Assembly (NCBI GenBank): GCA_963851025.1
Contig: CAWKOA010000005.1
Location: 245,501 to 309,500, forward strand
Length of the DNA stretch: 64,000 nt
Direction of reading: 5' to 3'
Origin: RYN-230 sp963851025
GTDB taxonomy: Bacteria; Actinomycetota; Actinomycetes; Streptosporangiales; Streptosporangiaceae
Within the stretch, counting starts at the first letter, position 1. The number at the start of each line of letters is the position of its first letter. The translations under genes and the position numbers were made by a program. The notes below the pieces were generated by a model. The model searched no databases. It was not told the origin of the DNA and was given only the letters and a program-made list of their open reading frames with translations. Below are positions 43,071 through 52,115 of this stretch, piece by piece.

Positions 43071-44636
43071 GTGACCATCCGAACCACTGCCGTGCGGGTC
43101 CTGGCGGCGGCCAGCGCACTGGCAGTCCTGGCCGCCTGCGGGTCCTCGGGCTCGTCCTCCTCCTCGGGGACGGCGGGGGGCGCCCCGGTCCATGGCGGCA
43201 ACCTGGTCATCGCCCGGAGCCAGGACTCGCAGTCGATGAACAACACCACCGTGTTCGACAACGAGTCGATCTGGGTCTTCGAGCAGATCTTCCAGCCGCT
43301 GTTCACCGTGACCCCGAACGGGAAGGGCGTCATGCCCTGGCTGGCCACCGGGTACAAGGTCTCCTCCGACAAGAAGACCTACACGTTCACCCTGCGCCAG
43401 GGGGTCAAGTTCTCCACCGGCAAGCCAATGACGTCGGCGGACGTCAAGTTCTCCCTGGACCAGGCGCGGGCGGCCGCGCAGGGCTGGGGGTACATCGACA
43501 CGGCCATCAAGTCGGTCGCCGCCCCTTCCCCGTCCACCGTGGTGGTGACGCTCAAGTACCCGTGGGCCCCACTGCTGGCCGACCTGTCACTGTTCTCTAA
43601 CGCGATCGTGCCGGCCGGCTACGGCGGGAAGAGTGAGACGCAGTTCTACACCGCCCCGGTCGGCACCGGGCCGTTCAAGTGGGACTACTGGCACAAGGGC
43701 TCGGCCCTCAAGCTGCTCCGCAACCCGTACTACTGGCAGAAGGGCAAGCCCTACCTGAACAGCGTCACCTGGACGGACGTGCCCAGCGACAACACCCGGC
43801 AGCTCCAGCTCAAGGGCGGCCAGGCCCAGGTGGACGAGTTCCCGGCCTGGTCCACGGTGGCCAGCCTGAAGAGCACCCCGAACGTCGCGATGCACCTGTT
43901 CAACTCGACGCGGACCGACTACCTGGCCTTCAACGAGAAGGTCAAGCCGCTCCAGGACGTGCACGTGCGCCGGGCGATCTCGCTGGCCATCAACCGGTCC
44001 GCGCTGGTCAAGGCGGTCCTGTTCGGCAACGGCAAGCCGGCCAACTCGCTGTTCCCGCCGCAGGTGCCGTACTACACCGCGGCCACCCAGGGCCTGCAGT
44101 ACAACCTGGCCGCGGCCAGGGCGGAGATGGCCAAGTCGAGCGTGCCGCACGGGTTCAGCACCACGATCCTGGTCCCCGCGGGCTTCTCCGATGACGCGAC
44201 CATCGCCAGCATCGTGCAGTCCGAGCTCAAGCCGCTCGGCATCAAGCTGAACATCCAGCAGTTCGACCCGAACACGGTGAGCACCGACCAGCAGAGCCTC
44301 AAGTACGACATGACCCTGACCTACTGGACCATGGACATCCCCGACCCGGACGAGCTGGCCACGTTCGCGGTGGACCCGGCCGCCGGCTCCAAGTCCTTCT
44401 TCACCGCCTACGACAACCCGACCGTGGTCAAGGACACCCACCTGGCGGAGCAGACCCTCGCCACCTCCGCCCGGCAGTCGCTCTATAACACCGTGCAGTC
44501 CCAGTCCGCGGCGGACGCGTTCATGGCCTTCCTCTACTACTCGCCGTACGCCTACGCCACCACGTCCAGCGTGCACGGCTTCTACGTCACCCCGCTCGGC
44601 AACTACCACCTGGAGAACGTCTGGCTGAGCAAGTAA
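43071..44636 (+). CDS. Oligopeptide ABC transporter substrate-binding lipoprotein
   Basis: 521 residues from GTG 43071 (GGGAG upstream). Lipobox LAAC puts the lipidated Cys at 23, followed by a Ser/Gly linker. The SBP_bac_5 family pattern is clear: PLFTVTPNGKGVMPWLATGYKVSSDKKTYTFTLRQGVKFSTGKPMTSADVKFSLDQA and VHVRRAISLAINRSALVK. It captures peptides, or similar cationic or nickel ligands, outside the membrane for the permeases encoded next. It is intact. Confidence 0.92.
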   Translation: MTIRTTAVRVLAAASALAVLAACGSSGSSSSSGTAGGAPVHGGNLVIARSQDSQSMNNTTVFDNESIWVFEQIFQPLFTVTPNGKGVMPWLATGYKVSSDKKTYTFTLRQGVKFSTGKPMTSADVKFSLDQARAAAQGWGYIDTAIKSVAAPSPSTVVVTLKYPWAPLLADLSLFSNAIVPAGYGGKSETQFYTAPVGTGPFKWDYWHKGSALKLLRNPYYWQKGKPYLNSVTWTDVPSDNTRQLQLKGGQAQVDEFPAWSTVASLKSTPNVAMHLFNSTRTDYLAFNEKVKPLQDVHVRRAISLAINRSALVKAVLFGNGKPANSLFPPQVPYYTAATQGLQYNLAAARAEMAKSSVPHGFSTTILVPAGFSDDATIASIVQSELKPLGIKLNIQQFDPNTVSTDQQSLKYDMTLTYWTMDIPDPDELATFAVDPAAGSKSFFTAYDNPTVVKDTHLAEQTLATSARQSLYNTVQSQSAADAFMAFLYYSPYAYATTSSVHGFYVTPLGNYHLENVWLSK

Positions 44637-44672
44637 GCACTCCGGAGCAGGTACAGGGAAAGGCGACCGCTC

Positions 44673-45617
44673 GTGGGGCGGATGGGATTCGTCGGCCGGA
44701 GGCTGCTGCAGCTGGTGCCAGTGGCCTTCGGCGTGACGTTCATCGTGTTCTTCATGGTGCACCTGATCCCGGGTGACCCCGCGGTAAGCATCCTCGGCAT
44801 CCACGCGACGCCGCGGGCGGTGGCCATCCTGCACCGCGAGTGGGGGCTGAACCGCTCCCTGCTCAGCCAGTACCTGCTGTTCCTGGACCGGCTCCTGCAC
44901 GGGAACCTGGGCTACAGCCTCTACTACGGGCAGTCCACCTCGAGCCTGGTCCTCAGCCACCTGCCGCCCACCCTGTGGCTGATCGTCTACGCGGGGGTGC
45001 TGTCCGTCCTGATCAGCGTGCCACTCGCGATGATCGCGGCCAGCCGGCGGGACGGCGTCCGGGACCACGTGGTCCGGGCGGTCCCGCTGGTCGGCCTGGG
45101 CATGCCCTCGTTCTGGCTGGCGTTCCTGCTCATCCTGATCTTCGCGATCAAGTTCCAGGCCTTCCCGGTCAGCGGGTACGGCAGCGGGTTCTTCGGCCAT
45201 CTGCGCTCGATGTTCCTGCCCAGCCTCACCGCCGCGCTCGCGCTGTCCCCGGTCGTCATCCGCAGCCTGCGGGCCAGCATGCTGACCGTGCTGGGCGCCG
45301 AGTACATCACCACGGCCAGGTCCAAGGGGGTGTCCGGGCACCGGCTGTTCCTGCGGCACGTGCTGCGGAACGCGGTCATCCCGGCGGTCACCGTGCTCGG
45401 CATCAACATCGGCTTCCTGATCGGGACCACGGTCATCATCGAGGAGGTCTTCGCCATCCCCGGCGTCGGCCAGCTCATGATCAACTCGATCTTCCAGCGG
45501 GACTTCCCCGTGGTGCAGGGGGTGACGCTGGTGTTCGCCGTCATGGTGGTCCTGCTCAACCTGCTGGCTGACATGGCCTACGCGGCCCTCGACCCGAGAG
45601 TGCGGTTCGACCGGTGA
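44673..45617 (+). CDS. Oligopeptide ABC transporter permease (DppB type)
   Basis: 314 residues from GTG 44673 (GAAAGG upstream), with six membrane segments. FVGRRLLQLVPVAFGVTFIVFFMVHLIPGDPA is the classic DppB start, and the EAA loop is EYITTARSKGVSGHRLFLRHVLRNAVIPAVTVLG. It forms the translocation pore with the next permease. Two copies of a 15-bp segment (GGCCCCGACGACCAC) follow it in the spacer. Confidence 0.92.
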   Translation: MGRMGFVGRRLLQLVPVAFGVTFIVFFMVHLIPGDPAVSILGIHATPRAVAILHREWGLNRSLLSQYLLFLDRLLHGNLGYSLYYGQSTSSLVLSHLPPTLWLIVYAGVLSVLISVPLAMIAASRRDGVRDHVVRAVPLVGLGMPSFWLAFLLILIFAIKFQAFPVSGYGSGFFGHLRSMFLPSLTAALALSPVVIRSLRASMLTVLGAEYITTARSKGVSGHRLFLRHVLRNAVIPAVTVLGINIGFLIGTTVIIEEVFAIPGVGQLMINSIFQRDFPVVQGVTLVFAVMVVLLNLLADMAYAALDPRVRFDR

Positions 45618-45621
45618 GCCC

Positions 45622-45651
45622 GGCCCCGACGACCACGGCCCCGACGACCAC
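45622..45651. repeat. 15-bp tandem duplication between the two permease genes
   Basis: GGCCCCGACGACCAC occurs twice (45622-45636, 45637-45651), just before the GGAGC and ATG at 45661. Confidence 0.75.
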
Positions 45652-45713
45652 GGAGCACGCATGAGCACTGTCTCCCTCCCGGCCGGGACCGGGCCGGCCC
45701 CGGCGCCCCGGCG

Positions 45714-46556
45714 GTGCCGGCCCGGGCGCAGCGCCGCGCGGCGCGCCGCTGGTACCGCCAGCCCGCGCTGATGGCCGGGATCGTCATCACCGGGCTCATC
45801 GCGGCGGCGGCGGCGGCCGCGCCGCTGCTCACGCCCTACAACCCGATCGCGCAGAACCTCAACGCGTCCCTGCTCGGGCCGAGCGCCCATCACCTGCTCG
45901 GCACCGATCAGCTGGGCCGGGACACCTGGACCCGGCTGCTCTACGGGCTGCGGGTGGACCTGCGGATCGCGTTCATCGCGGTGCTGTTCCCGTTCGTGCT
46001 CGGCACCGCCCTGGGCAGCCTGGCCGGGTACTTCGGCGGCTGGGCGGACGTGGTGGTGATGCGGCTGGTCGACATCGTGGTCGCCTTCCCGTTCTACGTC
46101 CTGGTCATCGCGCTGGTGTTCGTGCTCGGCCCGGGCGAGCGCAGCATCTACATCGCGATCACGGTGGTGGGCTGGGTCTCCTACGCCCGGATCGTCCGCG
46201 GCGAGATCCTGGTGGCCAAGCGCCAGGACTACGTGGTGGCCGCGCAGGCGGGCGGCCTGTCCAGCGCCCGCATCATGGGACGGCACCTGCTGCCCAACGT
46301 GATCAGCCAGGCGTTCATCTACGGCATGTCCGACATCGTGCAGGACATCCTGGCCATCGTCACGCTCGGCTATTTCGGGCTGGGTGTCCCGCCGCCCACG
46401 GCTGACCTGGGCTCGATGATCAACGACGGGCAGAACTTCCTGTCCACCCACTGGCAGCTGACCACGATCCCGGGCCTGGCCGTCATCCTGGTCGGGCTCG
46501 GGCTGTCGCTGATCGGTGACGGGCTCGCCGACCTGCTCCGGCCGGGTCAGTCATGA
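45714..46556 (+). CDS. Oligopeptide ABC transporter permease (DppC type)
   Basis: 280 residues as read from GTG 45714. LLGTDQLGRDTWTRLLYGLRVDLRIAF and the EAA loop DYVVAAQAGGLSSARIMGRHLLPNVISQ identify DppC. An ATG at 45661 with GGAGC upstream starts MSTVSLPAGTGPAPAPR in another frame, which is a likely natural N-terminus separated by one frame slip near 45700-45714. The first membrane segment, ALMAGIVITGLIAAAAAAAPLL, is intact either way. The stop overlaps the ATPase gene (ATGA). Confidence 0.88.
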   Translation: MPARAQRRAARRWYRQPALMAGIVITGLIAAAAAAAPLLTPYNPIAQNLNASLLGPSAHHLLGTDQLGRDTWTRLLYGLRVDLRIAFIAVLFPFVLGTALGSLAGYFGGWADVVVMRLVDIVVAFPFYVLVIALVFVLGPGERSIYIAITVVGWVSYARIVRGEILVAKRQDYVVAAQAGGLSSARIMGRHLLPNVISQAFIYGMSDIVQDILAIVTLGYFGLGVPPPTADLGSMINDGQNFLSTHWQLTTIPGLAVILVGLGLSLIGDGLADLLRPGQS

Positions 46557-47587
46557 GCGAGGCCCCGATGAGCGCGCCGCAACCGGCCGGGAACGTGCTC
46601 GAAGTCAGTGACCTCCGGGTCCAGATCGCCAGCCGGCGGGGCCTGGTCCGGGCCGTGGACGGGGTGTCCTTCGAGGTGCCCCGGGGCGGGGCGCTGGGCC
46701 TGGTCGGGGAGTCCGGGTCGGGCAAGAGCATGACGCTGCGCGCCGTGCTCGGGGTGCTGCCGCCCGAGGCGCACGTCATGTCCGGGCAGGTGCGGCTGGA
46801 CGGCACCGACCTGCTCACGCTGAACCAGGCCAGCCTCAACCGGATCCGCGGCCCGAAGATAGCGATGATCTTCCAGGAGCCGATGAGCGCGCTGAACCCG
46901 GTCATGCGGGTCGGCCGGCAGATCGCCGAGGGACCCCGGATCCACCTCGGGTACAGCCGGGCGAGGGCCGAGGAACGGACCCTCGAGCTGATGCGCCGGG
47001 TCGGCATCCCGGACCCGGAGCGGCGGTTCCGGGCCTACCCGCACGAGTTCTCCGGCGGCATGCGGCAGCGGGTGATGATCGCGATCGCGCTGTCCTGCGA
47101 GCCGGAGATCATCCTGTGCGACGAGCCCACCACCGCGCTGGACGTCACCATCCAGGACCAGATCCTCCGGCTGCTGGCCGGCCTGTGCCAGGAGTCGGGG
47201 GTGAGCCTGGTGTTCGTCACCCACGACCTGCCCGTGGTCGCGCAGGTCTGCCAGCAGGTCGCCGTCATGTACGGCGGCCAGCTGGTCGAGCGGGGCGAGG
47301 TCCGCTCGGTACTGCTCGACCCCCGGCACCCGTACACGCTGGGGCTGGTCCGCTCGGCCCCCGATTTCGAGTACGTCACCGATTCGCTGCGGCCGATCCC
47401 GGGGTCACCGCCCAGCCTGATCACCCCGCCGTCTGGGTGCCGCTTCCACCCCCGGTGTGATTTCGCCGAGGACGACTGCCGCACCGGGGAGGTTCCGTTG
47501 CGGATCTTGCCTGGTGGCCGGGCCACCGCCTGCCTGCACCCGGAGCGCTGCCTGGAAGCCCTGGCGGCCGATCGGGCCGGGCAATGA
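46553..47587 (+). CDS. Oligopeptide ABC transporter ATP-binding protein (DppD type)
   Basis: 344 residues. Walker A GESGSGKS, signature FSGGMRQR, Walker B IILCDEPTTALD, and the C-terminal oligopeptide-ATPase tail with GCRFHPRCDFAEDDC, which often carries an Fe-S-like Cys cluster. It energises uptake together with the next ATPase. It overlaps both neighbours by four bases (ATGA). Confidence 0.93.
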   Translation: MSEAPMSAPQPAGNVLEVSDLRVQIASRRGLVRAVDGVSFEVPRGGALGLVGESGSGKSMTLRAVLGVLPPEAHVMSGQVRLDGTDLLTLNQASLNRIRGPKIAMIFQEPMSALNPVMRVGRQIAEGPRIHLGYSRARAEERTLELMRRVGIPDPERRFRAYPHEFSGGMRQRVMIAIALSCEPEIILCDEPTTALDVTIQDQILRLLAGLCQESGVSLVFVTHDLPVVAQVCQQVAVMYGGQLVERGEVRSVLLDPRHPYTLGLVRSAPDFEYVTDSLRPIPGSPPSLITPPSGCRFHPRCDFAEDDCRTGEVPLRILPGGRATACLHPERCLEALAADRAGQ

Positions 47588-48630
47588 GCGCGCCGGGCGC
47601 CCCCGCGGAGCCGCTGCTCACCGCCCGCGACCTGGCCGTGTACTTCCCGGTCGGTTCGCAGCTGACGGCGCGGATCCGGCACACCAGCCGGCTGCTGCGC
47701 GCGGTGGACGGCGTGGACCTGGAAGTCCGCCGCGGCGAGGCGCTCGCCCTGGTCGGCGAGTCCGGGTCCGGCAAGTCCACGCTGGCCCTGGCCCTGGCCG
47801 GAGTGCAGCCGCCAGACCGGGGCGAGATCCGGTTCGGCGGCCGGGTGCTGCCGGCCCGCCGGTCGCGGGACGACCGGCGGCGCATCCAGATGGTCTTCCA
47901 GGACCCGTACTCCTCACTCAACCCCCGGCTGACCGTGGGCGGCATGCTGGCCGAGCTGCTCCGGGTGCACCACGTGGTGCCGCGGGACGAGGTGAAGTCG
48001 TTCAGCGCGGATCTGCTCCGGCTGGTCGGCCTGGACGAGGGGGCGCTGTCCGCGTACCCGCGCCAGTTCTCCGGCGGGCAGCGGCAGCGGGTGGCGATCG
48101 CCCGGGCGCTGGCCCTGCGGCCCGAGGTCCTGGTGGCCGACGAGCCGGTCTCGGCGCTGGACGTCAGCGTCCAGGCGACGATCCTGAACCTGCTCCGCGA
48201 CCTGCGCGGCGAGCTGGGGCTGACGCTGCTGCTGATCTCGCACAACCTGGCCGTGGTGCGGCACCTGTGCGACCGGGTGGCCGTCATGTACCTCGGCCGC
48301 ATCGTCGAGGTGGCCCCGACCGAGCAGCTGTTCCGCGACCCCCGCCACCCCTACACCCGGGGCCTGCTGGCCGCGATTCCCCGGCTGGCCGAGCGGGCCG
48401 GGGAGGCCGGGCCGCCCGCCATGGCCGGGGACCCGCCGAGCCCGCTGGCCATCCCGGCCGGGTGCCGGTTCCGCACCCGCTGCCCCCTGGCCCAGCCGCG
48501 GTGCGAGCAGGAAGACCCGGCCCTGACGGCCCAGCCGGGCGACCCGGGGCACCTGGCCGCCTGCCACTTCGCGTTCACCCCGGCGCCGGCCCCCGCCGCG
48601 GCCAATGCCGCCGCCCCGGAGCAGGGATGA
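47584..48630 (+). CDS. Oligopeptide ABC transporter ATP-binding protein (DppF type)
   Basis: 348 residues. RHTSRLLRAVDGVDLEVRRGEALALVGESGSGKST (Walker A), FSGGQRQRVAIARAL (signature), VLVADEPVSALD (Walker B), and the C-terminal GCRFRTRCPLAQPRCEQEDP tail. It is the second of the paired ATPases. The stop overlaps the isoaspartyl peptidase start (ATGA), tying uptake to hydrolysis. Confidence 0.93.
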   Translation: MSAPGAPAEPLLTARDLAVYFPVGSQLTARIRHTSRLLRAVDGVDLEVRRGEALALVGESGSGKSTLALALAGVQPPDRGEIRFGGRVLPARRSRDDRRRIQMVFQDPYSSLNPRLTVGGMLAELLRVHHVVPRDEVKSFSADLLRLVGLDEGALSAYPRQFSGGQRQRVAIARALALRPEVLVADEPVSALDVSVQATILNLLRDLRGELGLTLLLISHNLAVVRHLCDRVAVMYLGRIVEVAPTEQLFRDPRHPYTRGLLAAIPRLAERAGEAGPPAMAGDPPSPLAIPAGCRFRTRCPLAQPRCEQEDPALTAQPGDPGHLAACHFAFTPAPAPAAANAAAPEQG

Positions 48631-49583
48631 CCCAGCCGGTCCTGATCGCCAGCGAGCGCGGCGAGGTGGGCCTGGCGGCCGGGATGGCGGTGCTGCGCGG
48701 CCAGGACGGCGGCGGCCCGGGCCGGGCGATGGACGCGGTCGAGGCGGCCATCCGGATCGTGGAGTCCAACGAGGCCGACCACTACGTGGGCGTCGGCGGC
48801 CTGCCGAACCTGGTCGGCGAGGTCGAGCTGGACGCGTCGATCATGGACGGCGCGACCCGGCGGGCGGGCGCGGTCGCCGCGGTGACCGGCTTCCCGCACC
48901 CGATCTCCATCGCCCGGGCCGTCTGCGACCTGCTGCCCCAGCATGTGATGCTGGTCGGCGCGGGCGCGGAGCGGTTCGCCGACGAGGCGGGCATTGCGCG
49001 CGGCGTGACGCTGACCGAGGAGGCCCGGCAGATGTGGCAGGACGGGCTGACTTCCTCGGGCCTGGCGGAGGCCGGGGCCCGGCACGGACCGGGTGAGGTG
49101 AGCTACCGTCGCAAGGTGCTGGAGCGGATCGCGATGATGCCCCCGCCCGCGGGCCCGTGGGGCACGGTCAACGTGCTGGCCCTCGACGCCGCGGGGAACC
49201 TCGCGGCCGGGGTGAGCACGAGCGGCTACCCGTGGAAGTACCCCGGCCGGGTCAGCGACTCCGCCCTGATCGGCGCCGGGAACTACTGCGACAACCGGGT
49301 CGGCGCGGCGGCCTGCACCGGCCGTGGTGAGCTGGCCATCCGCGGCGGCACCGCCCGGTCCGTGCTGCTCCGCCTGGCGGCGGGGGACGACCCGGCGCGG
49401 GCTTGCGCCGCGGCGCTGGCCGAGACCGCGGACCTGCCGGACGAGTTCCGCACCCCGCTGCAGTGCCTGTGCCTGACCCCGGACGGCCGTCACGGCGGGG
49501 CGTCCACCAACGCGGGCGCGACGTACGCGGTGATGACCGCGGCGGACGCGGACTACCGGGTGCTGGAGCGGAGGCGGGCATGA
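48627..49583 (+). CDS. Isoaspartyl peptidase/L-asparaginase family (Ntn hydrolase)
   Basis: 318 residues. AMDAVEAAIRIVESNEADHYVGVGGLPNLVGEVELDASIMDG and the autoprocessing region GPWGTVNVLALDAAGNLAAGVSTSG place it in the asparaginase-2 family; the Thr of GTVNV is the expected nucleophile after self-cleavage. ALIGAGNYCDNRVGAAACTGRGE completes the pocket. Relatives hydrolyse beta-aspartyl dipeptides, asparagine or glycosylasparagine. In the importer operon it probably cleaves incoming isopeptides. Confidence 0.88.
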   Translation: MTQPVLIASERGEVGLAAGMAVLRGQDGGGPGRAMDAVEAAIRIVESNEADHYVGVGGLPNLVGEVELDASIMDGATRRAGAVAAVTGFPHPISIARAVCDLLPQHVMLVGAGAERFADEAGIARGVTLTEEARQMWQDGLTSSGLAEAGARHGPGEVSYRRKVLERIAMMPPPAGPWGTVNVLALDAAGNLAAGVSTSGYPWKYPGRVSDSALIGAGNYCDNRVGAAACTGRGELAIRGGTARSVLLRLAAGDDPARACAAALAETADLPDEFRTPLQCLCLTPDGRHGGASTNAGATYAVMTAADADYRVLERRRA

Positions 49584-50404
49584 AGGTTTTCCTGTCCAGC
49601 GACATGGAGGGCACGGCCGGGGTGGTCGACTGGGCGCAGTGCGTCGGCGACGGCCCGGAAGCGGCGGCGGGCCGGCGGCTGCTCCTCGGCGAGGTCAACG
49701 CGGCCATCGAGGGGGCGCTGGCCGGCGGGGCCAGCGAGATCGTGGTCAACGACTCGCATTCGACCATGCGCAACCTGCCGGCGGACGCGCTGGCCGGCCG
49801 CGCGTCGTACATCTCCGGCAGCCACAAGCCGCTCTACATGATGCAGGGCCTGGACAGCAGCTTCGACGCGGTGCTGTTCGTGTCCTACCACGGCTCGGTC
49901 GGGGCACCGGCCGGGCTGTCACACACCTACAACCCGCGGGCCGTGATGGAAGCCCGGCTGGACGGGGTGGTGACGGGCGAGGCGGGCATCAACGCGCTGG
50001 TCGCCGCGCACTACGGCGTGCCGGTGGTGCTGGTCACCGGGGACCGGTGCGCCTGCGAGGAGACCGCGGCCCTCATCCCCGGCGTGCACGCGGCCGTGGT
50101 CAAGGAGCCGGTCAGCCGGCTGGCGGCGCACAGCCTGCACCCGGCCCGGGCCTGCGCGCTGATCCGGGACACCGCGGAGCGGGCGGTGGCGGCCGCAGCC
50201 GGGGCACAGCCACCGCCGCTGGGCCACGCGGTGCTGGAGCTGTCGGTCCGGACCACGGACATCGCCGAGGCGGCCAGCTGGGTCCGCGGGGTGGAACGCA
50301 CCGGGCCGCGGGAACTGCGCTGCACCGGGGACGACCCGCTGGCCATCTACCGTTCGTTCTGTGCTGCGATCCTGCTGACCCGCGGGATCGCCGAGACCGT
50401 GTGA
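49580..50404 (+). CDS. dppA: DppA-type D-aminopeptidase (M55 family)
   Basis: 274 residues from ATG 49580. The zinc ligands known from Bacillus DppA fall at the same positions: Asp8 and Glu10 in SSDMEG, His60 in VNDSHS, His104 in VSYHGS, with a Glu in VTGEAGIN and the catalytic His115 in LSHTY. The family removes N-terminal D-amino acids from peptides such as D-Ala-D-Ala. It overlaps the isoaspartyl peptidase by four bases. Together they suggest uptake of wall-derived or modified peptides. Confidence 0.9.
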   Translation: MKVFLSSDMEGTAGVVDWAQCVGDGPEAAAGRRLLLGEVNAAIEGALAGGASEIVVNDSHSTMRNLPADALAGRASYISGSHKPLYMMQGLDSSFDAVLFVSYHGSVGAPAGLSHTYNPRAVMEARLDGVVTGEAGINALVAAHYGVPVVLVTGDRCACEETAALIPGVHAAVVKEPVSRLAAHSLHPARACALIRDTAERAVAAAAGAQPPPLGHAVLELSVRTTDIAEAASWVRGVERTGPRELRCTGDDPLAIYRSFCAAILLTRGIAETV

Positions 50405-50428
50405 CCCCTGAGAACCAGTGCGAGCCAG

Positions 50429-51544
50429 ATGACGCCAGAACAGCCAGATCAGGGCCAGCCGGATCAGGGCCAGCCGGATCAGGCGCGGCCGTCCCGGCGC
50501 CGCGCGTCGCGCCTGGTGGACATCGCCGAGGCGGTCGGGGTGCACACCTCGACCGTGTCCCGGGTGCTCAACGGTGACCCGGCGCAGTCCGTCCGGCCGG
50601 AGGTCTACGAGAAGATCTGGGATACCGCCCGGCAGCAGGGATACCGGCCGAACGCGCTGGCCCGGGCGCTGAAACGGCGGCGTACCGGCGCCCTGGCCTT
50701 CGTCATCCCGCTGCTCCGCAACCCGATCTGGGTCCGGCTGCAGCGGGGCGCGCTGCAGCGGGCCGGCGAGCGCGGCTACGTTGTCATGATCATGGAGGAA
50801 CCCGGGGACGACCCGCAGCCGCCCGCCAGCTACCGCTCCCTGGTCGAGGAAAGCCGCGCGGACGGGCTGCTGCTGGCCACGTCGCTGCGGATCCCGGCGC
50901 ACGCCGGCGGCGGGCCGCCGGGCGGGCTGGCCCCGGTGCCGCATGTGTACGTGAACCGGCGGGGACCGGAGCGCGGGAACGACGTGGTGATGGACGAGCC
51001 GCGCGCGGTGCGGCTGTTCCTGGAGCACGTGTCCGGGCTCGGGCACCACAGCGTGGCGCTCATCGACGGGCCGTCGGCGGTGGACACCGTGCACCGCCGG
51101 GAGATGGCGGCCCGGCGGATCTGCGCGGGGCGCGGGTTGCAGCTCACCGTGCTGCACGCCGACGCGACCGAGGAAGGCGGCTGGGCGGCCACGCAGCGGC
51201 TGCTGGGCCTGCCCGCCCGCGGCGGCGGGACGCCGCTGCCCACGGCGTGCGCGGTGGGCAGCCTCAACCAGCTGTTCGGCGTGATGGCCGCGCTGCGCGC
51301 CGCGGGGCTGGCCGTGCCCGCCGGCATGTCGGTGGTGAGCCTGGACGAGGACGAGTGCCTGGCCTTCCTCGACGTCCCGGTGTCCGCCGTGGCCATGCCG
51401 CTGGCCGAGCTGGGCAGCGCGGCCGTGGACGCGCTCATCGACCGTATCGAGCTGCGCCCGGCGGGCGACGTCATGATCCGCGAGCCGATGAGCCTGGTGC
51501 TGCGCCAGTCGGTCGCCGGGCCGCCTGCGGACAGGGAGCGGTGA
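50429..51544 (+). CDS. LacI family transcriptional regulator
   Basis: 371 residues. An N-terminal repeat-coded tail (QPDQG three times) precedes the LacI headpiece RLVDIAEAVGVHTSTVSRVLNGDPAQSVRPEVYEKIWDTARQQGYRPNALARALKRRRTGALAFVIPLL. The periplasmic-binding-like core follows, with GMSVVSLDEDECLAFLDVPVSAVAMPLAELGSAAVD at its end. It is the last gene of the peptide operon and probably its repressor, an unusual role for a family that mostly senses sugars. Confidence 0.88.
   Translation: MTPEQPDQGQPDQGQPDQARPSRRRASRLVDIAEAVGVHTSTVSRVLNGDPAQSVRPEVYEKIWDTARQQGYRPNALARALKRRRTGALAFVIPLLRNPIWVRLQRGALQRAGERGYVVMIMEEPGDDPQPPASYRSLVEESRADGLLLATSLRIPAHAGGGPPGGLAPVPHVYVNRRGPERGNDVVMDEPRAVRLFLEHVSGLGHHSVALIDGPSAVDTVHRREMAARRICAGRGLQLTVLHADATEEGGWAATQRLLGLPARGGGTPLPTACAVGSLNQLFGVMAALRAAGLAVPAGMSVVSLDEDECLAFLDVPVSAVAMPLAELGSAAVDALIDRIELRPAGDVMIREPMSLVLRQSVAGPPADRER
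50441..50485. repeat. 15-bp tandem repeat in the LacI gene 5' end
   Basis: Three units of CAGCCGGATCAGGGC and variants, in frame, encoding QPDQG repeats ahead of the DNA-binding headpiece. Confidence 0.8.
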
Positions 51545-51548
51545 CACC

Positions 51549-52055
51549 ATGCGTATCAGGGCTGCTTCCGCGCTGGAACTGCCGTCGCTGCAGGACATCG
51601 AGCGGGCCGCCGGGGAAGCCTTCCGCGGCATCGGCATGCCCGAGATCGCCGACGACGAGCCGTTCTCGCTGGACGAGCTGACCGCCTACCGGCAGGCCGG
51701 GCGGGCCTGGGTCGCGGTCGGCCAGAACGGCCGCCTGGTCGCCTACCTGGTGGCTGACCTGGTGGACGGCAACCTGCACGTGGAGCAGGTGTCGGTGCAC
51801 CCGGACAGCGCGGGCCGCGGGGTGGGCCGGGCGATGCTGGAGCACGCCGCGGGCCGGGCGGCCGCGGGCGGCCTGCCGGCGCTCACCCTGACCACGTTCA
51901 CCGAGGTGCCCTGGAACGCGCCCTACTACGAGCGGTGCGGGTTCCGCCGCCTGGCCGAGGCGGAGATCACGCCCGGACTGCGGGTGGTCCGGCAGCGGGA
52001 GGCCGAGCACGGCCTGGACCGCTGGCCCCGCGTCTGCATGCGCCGCGACCTGTGA
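51549..52055 (+). CDS. GNAT family N-acetyltransferase
   Basis: 168 residues from ATG 51549, four bases after the LacI stop. IRAASALELPSLQDIERAAGEAFR at the start, then LHVEQVSVHPDSAGRGVGRAMLEHAAGRA, the acetyl-CoA pyrophosphate loop (GRGVG), and FTEVPWNAPYYERCGFRRL. It resembles small-molecule or aminoglycoside-type acetyltransferases; the substrate is unknown. It may be co-transcribed with the peptide operon. Confidence 0.88.
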   Translation: MRIRAASALELPSLQDIERAAGEAFRGIGMPEIADDEPFSLDELTAYRQAGRAWVAVGQNGRLVAYLVADLVDGNLHVEQVSVHPDSAGRGVGRAMLEHAAGRAAAGGLPALTLTTFTEVPWNAPYYERCGFRRLAEAEITPGLRVVRQREAEHGLDRWPRVCMRRDL

Positions 52056-52115
52056 CCCGCCCGCCCGGCCGGTCAGCGCCGGCCCCGCAGGCCCCGGCCA
52101 GCACTTCCGGGGAAT

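Noticed and set aside
45661..45714. Separate small gene starting at ATG 45661
   Set aside because: It reads into the following permease in another frame and looks like the natural N-terminus of that permease separated by a slip.
43587..46451. A 954-residue open frame opposite the first oligopeptide importer
   Set aside because: Its composition (His/Gln/Asp/Arg-rich, no motif) is that of the reverse complement of membrane-protein codons; three intact importer genes lie on the other strand.
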